From an uncultured Clostridium sp. (GTDB lineage Bacteria > Bacillota > Clostridia > TANB77 > CAG-508), in assembly GCA_900554175.1 (NCBI GenBank), contig USGK01000007.1, forward strand, positions 1 to 59,645: 59,645 nucleotides of DNA. Direction: 5' to 3'. The stretch's first letter is position 1. Each line of letters begins with the position of its first letter. The notes under the pieces are model-generated. The model was not told the origin of the DNA, did no database searches, and saw only the letters and a list, made by a program, of their open reading frames with translations. A program made the position numbers and the translations under genes. Below, one piece after another: positions 51,026 to 59,589 of this stretch.

Positions 51026-51060
51026 AAAGCACATGTCTGTAGGAATACGGCATGTGCTTT
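51026..51060 (+). terminator. Insulating terminator at left end of element 3
   Basis: AAAGCACATG (51026-51035) pairs with CATGTGCTTT (51051-51060), followed by AAATTTTAT. Confidence 0.65.
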
Positions 51061-51103
51061 AAATTTTATCAAATTCTATAAAATACGGAAAAATACCGAA
51101 AAA

Positions 51104-51167
51104 ATTTCCAAGTTAAATTTCCAAAATTAATTTTTTATCTAAAAAAATTTCCAAAAAATTTCCAAAA
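51104..51167 (+). repeat. ATTTCCAAAA repeats, left end of element 3
   Basis: ATTTCCAA(AA) at 51104, 51117, 51147 and 51158; a fifth copy lies inside the rep gene at 51394-51403. Different word from elements 1 and 2, same position. Confidence 0.6.
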
Positions 51168-51214
51168 TTTTTTAAAACTTCTATCTCTTATCCAGACTGG
51201 GTTAGGAGGAACGC

Positions 51215-51799
51215 ATGTTAAATTTTGTACCTCATAAATTTAACGAAAACTATAATAAAGTAAAATTTTATCGTGTAAATAAAGAACTTTGTGAAAGCAA
51301 AGAATACAGCAAACTATCTCCCACTGCTATTCTATTATATTCGCTTTTATGTGATAGATTATCACTTGCATATAGTAATGCAAATGATGAGAAAATTTCC
51401 AAAAACAATAAATATTGTGATGAAGAAGGAAATATGTATGTAATTTTTACGAGAATCGGATTACAAGAGAAATTACATGTCGGTAAGTCTGCTATAGCTT
51501 CTGCATTTAAACAACTTGAAAACGCCAATTTAATTAAAGAAAAATTTCAAGGTCGAAATAGACCTAATAAAATTTATGTTGGAAAAACATTTGCAGAAAT
51601 AAGTGGAGAATTTATAAAAGCGACATCTGAAAATCAGTCATCTGGAGATTCTAATTTCGGTACTCCTGATGTCCGAAAATCAGATGCAAATAAGAATAAT
51701 ATATTAAACTATGAAAATAAGAAAAAATCTTCTGCAAATTTCGAACAACGAGATTGGTCTGGTTATGATTGGGATAGTTTGTATACAAATAAAGATTAA
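51215..51799 (+). CDS. RepA_N-type replication initiator-like protein, element 3
   Basis: 194 residues, ATG 51215 after TTAGGAGGAACGC. YRVNKELCESKEYSKLSPTA, ILLYSLLCDRLSLAYS and LQEKLHVGKSAIASAFKQLENANLIKE follow the RepA_N pattern. More diverged than the element 1/element 2 pair and with an insertion near residue 50. The C-terminal coding DNA carries repeated ATCTG/GAAAATCAG words (about 51625-51690). Confidence 0.75.
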   Translation: MLNFVPHKFNENYNKVKFYRVNKELCESKEYSKLSPTAILLYSLLCDRLSLAYSNANDEKISKNNKYCDEEGNMYVIFTRIGLQEKLHVGKSAIASAFKQLENANLIKEKFQGRNRPNKIYVGKTFAEISGEFIKATSENQSSGDSNFGTPDVRKSDANKNNILNYENKKKSSANFEQRDWSGYDWDSLYTNKD

Positions 51800-51820
51800 A
51801 AGAAAGGTATGTGAAAATTT

Positions 51821-52192
51821 ATGAAGAATTCAAATTTTAAAATAACTTATCATCAAGAAGGTGATTATTTAATCCCTGATTTAGTTATTAAAAAAGAAAC
51901 TAACAATTATCAAATTGGTAAATATGGATACTTAAGATTAAACTTTTTAAAGAATCATAAGCGAGGATTATATTGCGAATTATGTTTAAAAAATGAACTT
52001 AATAAACACCTAATTGAAGTAGATAAAGAAGCTAATATAAAGGTTAATAATTTAATTAAAGAACTTGCTAAAAAGGAAAATGTGAGTGTATGTCCTGACG
52101 AAAAAGAACCTTTATCTTGGACTCAAAAAATGAATAATATTAAAAATAGAGCTGAAGAAATTGTACTAAATGAGGGGATATTTTGTTTATAA
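51821..52192 (+). CDS. TnpV-family transposon-encoded protein, element 3
   Basis: 123 residues: ITYHQEGDYLIPDLVIKKE, GKYGYLRLNFLKNHKRGLY and LSWTQKMNNIKNRAEEIVLN. Same order after rep as in elements 1 and 2. RBS AAGAAAGG. Confidence 0.85.
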   Translation: MKNSNFKITYHQEGDYLIPDLVIKKETNNYQIGKYGYLRLNFLKNHKRGLYCELCLKNELNKHLIEVDKEANIKVNNLIKELAKKENVSVCPDEKEPLSWTQKMNNIKNRAEEIVLNEGIFCL

Positions 52193-52320
52193 AAAAGTGA
52201 TTTCTTGTATTAGCAAGCACTGAATTTGGGGACTCGAAATTTTCGGTCCTTTCAAATTCTATGCAATGGGATTAAATCCCAAACCCTTTTTTAAAAAATA
52301 TAATTTGAGGAGATTTTGAT

Positions 52321-52620
52321 ATGAATAATTTTAGAGAAGTAAATGATGATATATTAAAAGATTGGTTGGAATTTAGAGACCAAACTGAATTTGCATACAT
52401 GACAAAAGAAGATAAAAAACATATGATTTATTTTGATGAGATTTGTGAAAAAATTTTGAATAGTGTTCCAAAACAAAATAGAAAATTTATTCAAAAACAA
52501 TTTAATCAACTTGATGATAATTTGATGGATTATATTTCTTATTGGAATGAGAAGTATTATAGGAATGGATTTTGTGATGGAGTGCAACTTATTGTGAAAT
52601 GTTTTGATAATTCTAAATAA
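52321..52620 (+). CDS. Conserved mobile-element protein of unknown function, element 3
   Basis: 99 residues, ATG 52321 after GAGGAGA. MNNFREVNDDILKDWLEFRD and SYWNEKYYRNGFCDGVQLIV align along the whole length with the element 1 protein at 32450. Function unknown. Its stop codon lies in the stem of a terminator shared with the convergent AAA+ gene. Confidence 0.7.
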   Translation: MNNFREVNDDILKDWLEFRDQTEFAYMTKEDKKHMIYFDEICEKILNSVPKQNRKFIQKQFNQLDDNLMDYISYWNEKYYRNGFCDGVQLIVKCFDNSK

Positions 52621-52645
52621 AAGGCGTCTCCCGCCTTTTATTTAG
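52613..52645. terminator. Terminator overlapping both convergent gene ends
   Basis: A 14-bp perfect stem (52613-52626 with 52632-52645). The stops of the 52321 gene (52618-52620) and of the AAA+ gene (52640-52638) both lie inside the stem. Confidence 0.8.
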
Positions 52646-53795
52646 AATTAAGTTTATCATAAACTTCTTTGCCTATTAATTTTCTTATTGTAGTATTTAT
52701 TTTTCTCAAATCGTTAAATTGAGCTACGTCAATATTTTTAATTTCATCAATTTTTTCTTTTGCTATAACTATTTTTTTATTATTTAATAATTTATTAATA
52801 TAATCTACTCTATCTGACACATATTTTTTCTTGTCATCTAAAGAGATATCAGTCATCTTGTATATCAAATTGAATCTAGAAAATAATTCTGGAGAAATTT
52901 TTTCCTTCAATTTATCTGATTTAATATTAGATGTAAAATATATTATATATTGATTTAGATTATATTCTCTTCCTAATGAATCAGTAAATTTTCCTTCTTC
53001 TAATAATTGTAAAAAGAAATTAAAAATTGGTTTACTAGCTTTCTCAAATTCATCTATAATAATTATTTTTGACTGACTTTTTGAAATCTTTTCAGAAAGT
53101 TCTCCATGCTCACTACCTATATACCCTCTTGGACTACCAATTAAGCTACTTAAAGCATGTTCATCTGAATAGTTCTCAAAATTAAGTTTTATAATATCTT
53201 CTTTTCCATATAGCTTATTATGTATAACTCTTGCTGTTTCTGTTTTCCCAATACCAGGATTTCCAAAAACAAATACAGATAAAACTGGTTGCATATTTAT
53301 CTTATTGAACACTCTAAAGTTTTTTATTTCTTCAATTAATCTTCTTCTAAAATTTTCATTTCCATATATTCTGGTATTTAATTCTTTACTCAAAGAATTA
53401 AACTCCGTTTCATCAATTTCTACTACTGATTTATTTGTTTCTATTTCTATATTTAATATTTTTTCTAATGAACTTATTTTTTCAATTAAATAATATAAAT
53501 TATCTTTTATCGTACGTGAATATTCTTTTTCTACTATAAACTTAATTTTTTCTAATGGTTTATCTTCTAAAATTTGCAAAATTTTTTCTAGTATCCCAAT
53601 AGAAATATCAATTCTGTCATAATTAAATAAGCTTGAAGCATCTATATAATAGTCTTTATTTTCTTCAAATTGATAATTTTCTTTAGTTGTTAATAAATTA
53701 ATAATTGTTGCATTCTTTTCTTTTAATTTTTTCTTGATTTCCTTTCTATTTTTCTTATCATATTCGTAAATAATAAAATCCGACATTTTTACCAT
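52638..53795 (-). CDS. ClpB-like AAA+ ATPase of the defence operon
   Basis: 385 residues (ATG 53795; ATG 53786 is an alternative after AAGGATGG). The first 150 residues are unlike other AAA+ proteins. Then come Walker A GNPGIGKT (near residue 178), the ClpB-type pore/loop motif GSPRGYIGSEHGELSEKI, Walker B IIIIDEFEKA and sensor 1 YFTSNI. The C-terminal small domain is short. A single AAA_2 module with its own N-terminal domain suggests a specialised unfoldase or switch ATPase rather than a chaperone. Last gene of the operon, 5 bases after the unknown protein. Confidence 0.82.
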   Translation of the reverse strand: MVKMSDFIIYEYDKKNRKEIKKKLKEKNATIINLLTTKENYQFEENKDYYIDASSLFNYDRIDISIGILEKILQILEDKPLEKIKFIVEKEYSRTIKDNLYYLIEKISSLEKILNIEIETNKSVVEIDETEFNSLSKELNTRIYGNENFRRRLIEEIKNFRVFNKINMQPVLSVFVFGNPGIGKTETARVIHNKLYGKEDIIKLNFENYSDEHALSSLIGSPRGYIGSEHGELSEKISKSQSKIIIIDEFEKASKPIFNFFLQLLEEGKFTDSLGREYNLNQYIIYFTSNIKSDKLKEKISPELFSRFNLIYKMTDISLDDKKKYVSDRVDYINKLLNNKKIVIAKEKIDEIKNIDVAQFNDLRKINTTIRKLIGKEVYDKLNSK

Positions 53796-53800
53796 CCTTA

Positions 53801-54616
53801 CTAAAAATCTATATCTTGTACAATAGCTATAATATCAATATAATGATATTCTTTGTTTTTAATAACTTCATCTTTATCATTCTCATCAGTTTCATATTCT
53901 ACATTTTGTTCTTGATTACTTTGCTCTTGAGCATATAATGATAATTTGCTTAATTTTTTGTATATTTCTGAATATCTATATTTCCCCTTATATATTCCAA
54001 TTACAGAGATTTCTCCTATTTCTAAATCAGATATGCTATATTGACTTTCTAATTCATTTTCAGTTAGCATTGGAATCTTAATTATTATATCTTGATTGTG
54101 ATTGCTTTTATTTTTCCCACTAAAAATATATGAAGAATCCTTAAGTAGAACTTCAAATACAGAAGTAATATTTACATCGCCTAATCCCTCTATCGCTACT
54201 TTATTGAATATGCCACTTTGAATAGTTTTTACTGCCAATATATCACTTGCATTCATTGTAGTCAGTGAAATATTATTAAGTTTTATCAATTGACCTATCT
54301 TACAATTATTTAAATTTCCAGTTATTTTTGCGTGAGTATATATATCTTTTAAAATTGTAGATTTGGTACTAACTACATTTACTGTGTCAATAACCTTCCA
54401 CGATTTGTTTCCCTCTGCACTTGCATCAAAGGAAAAATTGGGAATTGCATTTCCTATGAGTGGTATCTTTTTTAAGTCTTTTGTTCCTATATTTCCTTCT
54501 CCTTCCAACTGTAAATCTGTATTACTTTCTTTTGTTTGCCCTGTTTTTATCTTATTATTTTGTAGCATAGCTATTTCATATGCTTTTGCATAATTTATAT
54601 AATAGATATTAAACAT
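53801..54616 (-). CDS. Unknown protein coupled to the MmeI-like enzyme (DUF6414-like)
   Basis: 271 residues from ATG 54616 (RBS AGGAGG lies inside the upstream gene, overlap 8 bases); ATG 54619 is possible. MFNIYYINYAKAYEIAMLQN is followed by a Gly/Ser-rich segment, then a beta-rich part with IGQLIKLNNISLTTMNASDI. The N-terminal style resembles DUF6414 proteins found in defence regions; I am not certain. No enzyme motif is visible. Coupled between the restriction enzyme and the AAA+ gene, so it likely acts with one of them. Confidence 0.65.
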   Translation of the reverse strand: MFNIYYINYAKAYEIAMLQNNKIKTGQTKESNTDLQLEGEGNIGTKDLKKIPLIGNAIPNFSFDASAEGNKSWKVIDTVNVVSTKSTILKDIYTHAKITGNLNNCKIGQLIKLNNISLTTMNASDILAVKTIQSGIFNKVAIEGLGDVNITSVFEVLLKDSSYIFSGKNKSNHNQDIIIKIPMLTENELESQYSISDLEIGEISVIGIYKGKYRYSEIYKKLSKLSLYAQEQSNQEQNVEYETDENDKDEVIKNKEYHYIDIIAIVQDIDF

Positions 54617-57392
54617 CATTTCCTCCTTTTAGCAATTTTTGATACATTTTCATAAGTTCTGCTACACAATCTGATTCCGTCATATTTCTCCAGTCAAAAC
54701 CATAGGCTTCCATGACTGCTTTATCATTTTCCTGATGTGATTTTCTTAAATCTGATGGCATTGTCAATTCATCATATAAATCTGCAAGGGAACTATTAGT
54801 ATATTTATTTCTAACTTCTAAAATCATTTTTGCTGTCTTTTCAATTTTTTCTTTTTGTATTTCTGTAGGTTTAGGTAATGGAAAATTATTATAAACTATA
54901 TCTTTTGAATATCTATAATCAGATTTTAATCTACCAGCGACAGCTCTCATCCATGCCATATGTACATTTGATGTTAGTATTCCAAAATCATATATTTTTG
55001 CATCTGGAATAATCAATGTTCCCATTACAGGAATAGTATCTTTATTTAAAAAACCTATAGGAATATACTTTCTTCTCTCTGATGAAACACAAGGAATTAA
55101 AAGGTATCTATCAGGATTAATTTGTTCCCTAAATAATGTTGGAGTTTCTGCTAGCCTTAAAGATTCAGCAGTATTTGCCCTTATTCTATCTTCTCTACAT
55201 TTATTTACTCTATCTAATACTAGAGGCATCTTTCTTAATTCAGTTGGTTCACATCCAACCAACCATAAGCAATATCTATCCTTGTTATTAATAAATTCTT
55301 GAGCTCCAACCATTTTTTTAATCCATTTCTTCGATTGTGGGCATTTTTTAATAAATTCATTATATTCGTCTTTCTCTATTTTTAAATTATTATAGTCACA
55401 TGGTTTATTAGGTGCCACCATCTTTTTTCTATCATCAAAAGGTTTATTTCTACTTTCAATAAATATGTTATCTGCATCAACAAGATATGCATTAATATTC
55501 TTAGCTTTACAAACTCGTCCATCTTCATAAATGTATTTCTCAATATTATCATTTCCACTATCAAATCCTATGATAATACAGTGAACATGAGCTTTTAGCG
55601 AAGCTTCACTATCCCATCTAAAAGTTTTATGTGCAAATATTATTCTAACATTATATTTTGTCATTATTTTCCACAATATTTCTGTTTGTTCTCCTTGACA
55701 TATACTATTTGTAGATACAAAAGCGCATCTAATTCTTGTATTTTTTATATAGTCTCCCGCCAAAATATACCAGCAAGAAACATAATCTAAAGTTCTATAT
55801 TTTGAATTATTATCGTTTCTAAATACATAGTCCATATCTTCTTTTTGTCCTTGTGCAGAATACTTTGACCCAACAAACGGTGGATTTCCCATTATATAAT
55901 TCAATTCATTTTTATCAACAACATCATTCCAATCAATTCTCAAAGCATTACCTTCAATTATATTCGTATAACTCTTTAAAGGCAAAAAATCTAAATTCAT
56001 ATGTAATATTTCTTCTGTTTCATGCATCATTTGACTTTCTGCAATCCATAATGCTGTTTTTGCAACAGTTACTGCGAAGTCATTTATCTCTATTCCATAA
56101 AATTGTCCTATTGAAACTTTAATTGGATTAATACTTGCATCTCCAAATCCTATTTGTCCACCTTGTAAAGCATCTAATCCTTTATTTTCCAATCTTCTTA
56201 AAGACAAATATGTTTCTGTTAAGAAATTACCTGAACCACATGCTGGATCAAGGAATTTTAATTTTGATATTTTATCTTGAAAAGCATATATTTTCTCTTT
56301 TTTAGTTTTTAAAACTTTTAAAGAAAGTATTTCATCTAATTCAGCTTTTAAATCATTCAAAAATAATGGATCGATTACTTTATGAATGTTTTCAATAGAT
56401 GTATAATGCATTCCTCCACTTCTTCTTGTTTCTGGATTTAATGTACTTTCAAAAACAGCTCCAAATATTGTAGGACTAATATCACTCCAATCGAAATCTT
56501 CACTTGCTTTAGTTAGTAATAATTCTTTTACTTTATCATTTAAGTTAGGAATTTCAATATCTTCATCTGCAAATAATCCACCATTAACATAAGGAAAACT
56601 TGCTAATTCTTCATCTAGATATGGATCTCTTTCTTCAGGTTTTTGGTCTAATACTTTAAATAAATCTATTAAAGCTCTTCTTAAATCTTTTGTTTCAAAC
56701 TTATTTAAATAGTCATGAAACATTTGATGTTTTCCAAATAATCCTGCATCTTCTGCATATAAACAAAATACTAACCTTACACAAAGCATATTTAAGCTTT
56801 TAAGAGATTCTACATTTTCAGGATTTTTGTATAATGGCAATATTTCATCATATATTTTTCCAACTAATTCTCCTGCTTGAATAGATATTTCCATTTCTTT
56901 CTTTAAGTTTTCATTTTCCTTATCAACGATAAATTGTAATCTATAATATTCTTTCTCTAAATCTTTTAAAAATATTTCTTCAGGCTCTCCATTTGGGTTT
57001 TCCATGTTGTATATTAAGAAAGATTTAAAATTACATGTTATTACCCATTTAGGATGTTTTGATAATGGTAATTCAGCTATGTATTTTTTAGCTTGTTGAA
57101 AAGGATTTAAAAGTGAACCATCTGATTGTCTTATTCCTTTTCTTAAATCTTTATCTATGCTTTTTTGTTCAATTAATACTTTAGTTGTAGGAATATATCC
57201 ATCTATAAATCCAGTATTTTTATCTATATGGACTTGGTCTTCAAATTCTATAAATTGTTCAGGTCTTTCTATTCCATACACTTGACTTAATAATTGTAGC
57301 CAAAATGTTTGAGATTGACCTTTTTCATAACCTTTATCTTTCCAAAACTCTGCAAATTGTTTTGCTGCTTGTTTTTGTTCCTTTTCAGTCAT
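54609..57392 (-). CDS. MmeI-like restriction-modification enzyme (type IIL/IIG)
   Basis: 927 residues, ATG 57392 after AAAGGAGTAAATATT. The N-terminal nuclease-like domain has DGYIPTTKVLIEQKS (D...ExK) near residues 60-78, a helical spacer follows, then methyltransferase motif I DPACGSGNFL (near 385), YGIEINDFAV and motif IV NPPFVG (near 500). The C-terminal 300 residues are the probable target recognition domain ending with helical DLYDELTMPSDLRKSHQEND. One protein can cut and methylate one strand of an asymmetric site. Followed by two coupled genes that simple MmeI systems lack. Confidence 0.88.
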   Translation of the reverse strand: MTEKEQKQAAKQFAEFWKDKGYEKGQSQTFWLQLLSQVYGIERPEQFIEFEDQVHIDKNTGFIDGYIPTTKVLIEQKSIDKDLRKGIRQSDGSLLNPFQQAKKYIAELPLSKHPKWVITCNFKSFLIYNMENPNGEPEEIFLKDLEKEYYRLQFIVDKENENLKKEMEISIQAGELVGKIYDEILPLYKNPENVESLKSLNMLCVRLVFCLYAEDAGLFGKHQMFHDYLNKFETKDLRRALIDLFKVLDQKPEERDPYLDEELASFPYVNGGLFADEDIEIPNLNDKVKELLLTKASEDFDWSDISPTIFGAVFESTLNPETRRSGGMHYTSIENIHKVIDPLFLNDLKAELDEILSLKVLKTKKEKIYAFQDKISKLKFLDPACGSGNFLTETYLSLRRLENKGLDALQGGQIGFGDASINPIKVSIGQFYGIEINDFAVTVAKTALWIAESQMMHETEEILHMNLDFLPLKSYTNIIEGNALRIDWNDVVDKNELNYIMGNPPFVGSKYSAQGQKEDMDYVFRNDNNSKYRTLDYVSCWYILAGDYIKNTRIRCAFVSTNSICQGEQTEILWKIMTKYNVRIIFAHKTFRWDSEASLKAHVHCIIIGFDSGNDNIEKYIYEDGRVCKAKNINAYLVDADNIFIESRNKPFDDRKKMVAPNKPCDYNNLKIEKDEYNEFIKKCPQSKKWIKKMVGAQEFINNKDRYCLWLVGCEPTELRKMPLVLDRVNKCREDRIRANTAESLRLAETPTLFREQINPDRYLLIPCVSSERRKYIPIGFLNKDTIPVMGTLIIPDAKIYDFGILTSNVHMAWMRAVAGRLKSDYRYSKDIVYNNFPLPKPTEIQKEKIEKTAKMILEVRNKYTNSSLADLYDELTMPSDLRKSHQENDKAVMEAYGFDWRNMTESDCVAELMKMYQKLLKGGNDV

Positions 57393-57411
57393 AATATTTA
57401 CTCCTTTACAA

Positions 57412-58251
57412 TCAATATCCTAAATCCTTAATAAAATTTCTTAGTACTTTTATTATTTCATCAAATTCTATATTTTCAGCATATTTATTTTTATTTGAAT
57501 ATTTATTCCAAGTATTTTTTAATGTTTCATATTCTAACATTTCATCAAATATTTGATTATAATCTTTTAAATAATCTAATGCATTTCTATTTGTTAGAGT
57601 ATTATTAAATGCTTTTTTAAAGTCAGAAATATTTATATCATTTTTGAATTTAGTTAAAAATATGTATATATCATAAAAATCTTTCATTCTTCCATTATAT
57701 AATGTTCTTCTTAATACAGTTTCAATTTTTTCCGATAATATGGTTTCAATATTATAAGAATCAATATGTATAGTTTTATCTTCAAATAGCGAATAATAAT
57801 CGAATTTTAATTGACGAGGAATAATCTCATCTCCAGTAGAAATGTCAATTTCTAAAGGAACAGTCAAATTTTCTAATTTACCAGTAATATGATATTTATT
57901 TCCACCATATTCATCATCTTGTCTAATATCTGTAATGTTTACAACTTCAAATTTTATATTGTCCTCTAGTTTTATAGACAATATTTCATTAAGGACCTCT
58001 ACCATTTTTTCTTTAGACACATCAATTCCTTTTATTGAAATATCTATATCTCGTGTATTTCTACTTTCAATTCCAAACATAGCAGAAAGTAGTAAGCCAC
58101 CTTTAAGAATAAAATTTTCACTATAGTTTGAAACAGAAATCCTTTCCAATATTCTTTCAAACATAAATCTTCTGTATATATCTAAATGTTGTAACCCTGT
58201 TTTTTTCTCTAATTCTTTTGCTTTAATATTTAATTCTTTATAAGTTATCAC
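57412..58251 (-). CDS. abiEii: AbiEii-family nucleotidyltransferase toxin
   Basis: 279 residues, GTG start at 58251 preceded by GGAGG; its first base is the last base of the AbiEi stop (TAGTG). FILKGGLLLSAMFGIESRNTRDIDIS carries the GG...S and DxD nucleotidyltransferase motif of AbiEii/AbiGii toxins; KIETVLRRTLYNGRMKDFYDIY is the second conserved block. Family members modify tRNA acceptor ends and stop growth during phage infection. 19 bases before the MmeI-like gene. Confidence 0.9.
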   Translation of the reverse strand: MITYKELNIKAKELEKKTGLQHLDIYRRFMFERILERISVSNYSENFILKGGLLLSAMFGIESRNTRDIDISIKGIDVSKEKMVEVLNEILSIKLEDNIKFEVVNITDIRQDDEYGGNKYHITGKLENLTVPLEIDISTGDEIIPRQLKFDYYSLFEDKTIHIDSYNIETILSEKIETVLRRTLYNGRMKDFYDIYIFLTKFKNDINISDFKKAFNNTLTNRNALDYLKDYNQIFDEMLEYETLKNTWNKYSNKNKYAENIEFDEIIKVLRNFIKDLGY

Positions 58252-58826
58252 TATATTAGTACCTCCATAATATTTTGCAATTTTTCATATACATTTAGCT
58301 TTTTAGCATATTTTTCTAATGTAATTAAGTTTCTATGCCTTTGTCTAAAATAATTATTTATGATTTTATTATAAACCTCTAAATCAACTGAATCTGGATT
58401 CTTTAATATATCGCAAATACAGCGTTCGGCATTATATATTTTTATAGGATTTCCATAAGGACTTTGAATTTCAGTTATACCTAAATCATATTTATCTTTT
58501 GCTACATAGTGAATATTTAAGTCATCATTAATATGTTTCCCAGTTATTGTTGTTACATCTAACTTGTATGGAGATCGATCACTAAACTCTAAAAGGTAGC
58601 AGGCTGTATTATAAGAAAAAACAATATTTGAAATTCTTTTTTGCAAAATATAATATTCATCTTCTATAAGGTTATTATCAATATATAACCCATAAGAAAC
58701 TTTACGAATTATTTCTTTTTCAACAAAATTAGGTATTAAAACTCTAGAAATACCTATTTGTTCAAATTCCTTTGAAGAAATATAACCATTATGTTCTTTT
58801 AAGAATTTTTTTAATTTCTCTTCCAT
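58251..58826 (-). CDS. abiEi: AbiEi-family antitoxin
   Basis: 191 residues: an N-terminal winged helix (LKEHNGYISSKEFEQIGISR, IRKVSYGLYI) and the AbiEi antitoxin C-terminal region (IKIYNAERCICDILKN). In characterised type IV AbiE systems this protein represses its own promoter and opposes AbiEii. First gene of the five-gene defence operon; RBS AAGGAGAATATC. It may therefore control the whole operon. Confidence 0.88.
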   Translation of the reverse strand: MEEKLKKFLKEHNGYISSKEFEQIGISRVLIPNFVEKEIIRKVSYGLYIDNNLIEDEYYILQKRISNIVFSYNTACYLLEFSDRSPYKLDVTTITGKHINDDLNIHYVAKDKYDLGITEIQSPYGNPIKIYNAERCICDILKNPDSVDLEVYNKIINNYFRQRHRNLITLEKYAKKLNVYEKLQNIMEVLI

Positions 58827-58958
58827 GATATTCTCCTTTTACACTTTTGCTTACATTTTAACATATTTACGCACAATTGTAAATATGCTCTTATAAATTC
58901 TTTTATTATTTTTTCAAAAAATTTGATATTTATTAAAAAAAATAGATTTTTAAATTTT

Positions 58959-59002
58959 ATTTGTACGAAATTTTATGCATTTGCAAAGAAATTCGTACAA
59001 AT
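58959..59002. promoter_or_regulatory. 11-bp inverted repeat upstream of abiEi
   Basis: ATTTGTACGAA (58959-58969) and TTCGTACAAAT (58992-59002), perfect, 22-base gap, about 130 bases before abiEi. AbiEi antitoxins are known to bind inverted repeats at their own promoter, so this is a candidate operator. Confidence 0.5.
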
Positions 59003-59059
59003 AATTAATAGTTTTGCTATTTTTCTTACGAATTTTTTTGCCTTTTCAACTTTTTTCGT

Positions 59060-59151
59060 TAATATAAATTCGTTAATATAATTTAAAAAATTAACCTAAT
59101 TAGCTCCATTGTTATAAATATATGGAGTCAATTAGGTTAATAGTATTATTT
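59060..59151. repeat. Direct and inverted repeats in the 58.8-59.35 kb gap
   Basis: TCGTTAATATAAAT/TCGTTAATATAATT stand in tandem (14-base period, about 59056-59084). A 20-base inverted repeat with two mismatches follows (59090-59109 with 59132-59151, ATTAACCTAATT...AATTAGGTTAAT). The rest of the 524-base gap 58827-59350 holds the 58959 repeat and the 59241 terminator; no gene is seen. Confidence 0.55.
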
Positions 59152-59240
59152 ATAATTGTATTTCTGTATTATCCATAATTAATATTCCTTCGTAATTCCC
59201 AATGCTTTTTACATAGATCCAGTCAATTTGAACAAAAAAT

Positions 59241-59297
59241 GCTTCATTAATTCGTTTTAACGGTCTCGATTTATTCGAGGTCTAGAATTAATGAAGC
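59241..59297 (-). terminator. Nested hairpin terminator after the 59351 gene
   Basis: Outer stem GCTTCATTAATTC/GAATTAATGAAGC (59241-59253 with 59285-59297), inner stem CTCGA/TCGAG (59265-59269/59275-59279). T-runs follow on both strands, so it may work in both directions. Confidence 0.65.
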
Positions 59298-59350
59298 TCT
59301 TTTTTCTTTTTATAAATTAAGTTAATTATCTCTATAAATTGTAATTTGTA

Positions 59351-59569
59351 TTACTTTTTCTTTTTATCTTTTTTTATACTTGAGCCAATAGCAAGTCCTA
59401 TAATCATACCTGTACAAACACATAGTGGAAGATAATATGTTACATTGGAAATTGCTATAACTATTGCTCCAATTACTGCGCCAGCTGCAACACCATAACA
59501 CATTCCTTCTCTAGAATATGTATTATCTTCTTTTTCTTTTTGTTCTTCTTTTTCACTATTTTCTTTCAT
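59351..59569 (-). CDS. Small glycine-zipper membrane protein
   Basis: 72 residues from ATG 59569 (TGGAGG 9 bases before); the ATG at 59584 includes the RBS. A charged N-terminus (ENSEKEEQKEKED) is followed by two Gly/Ala-rich hydrophobic segments (YGVAAGAVIGAIVIAIS and VCTGMIIGLAIGSSI) and a KKDKKKK tail. The pattern is that of glycine-zipper membrane proteins; role unknown. It directly follows the presumed intron end. Confidence 0.6.
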   Translation of the reverse strand: MKENSEKEEQKEKEDNTYSREGMCYGVAAGAVIGAIVIAISNVTYYLPLCVCTGMIIGLAIGSSIKKDKKKK

Positions 59570-59589
59570 TATAAATTCCTCCAATTCTA

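Larger units (their letters stand above)
50822..51214. other. Element 2/element 3 junction, non-coding
   Basis: The 393 bases contain the element 2 right-end inverted repeat (50873-50904), attachment repeat 3 (50959-50969), the element 3 insulating hairpin (51026-51060) and ATTTCCAAAA repeats (51104-51167). No gene is supported. Confidence 0.7.

Noticed and set aside
59050..59160. Fourth attachment site or right end of element 3
   Set aside because: No CGCCTCGACCA copy is present here; the inverted repeat has no similarity to the attachment core.
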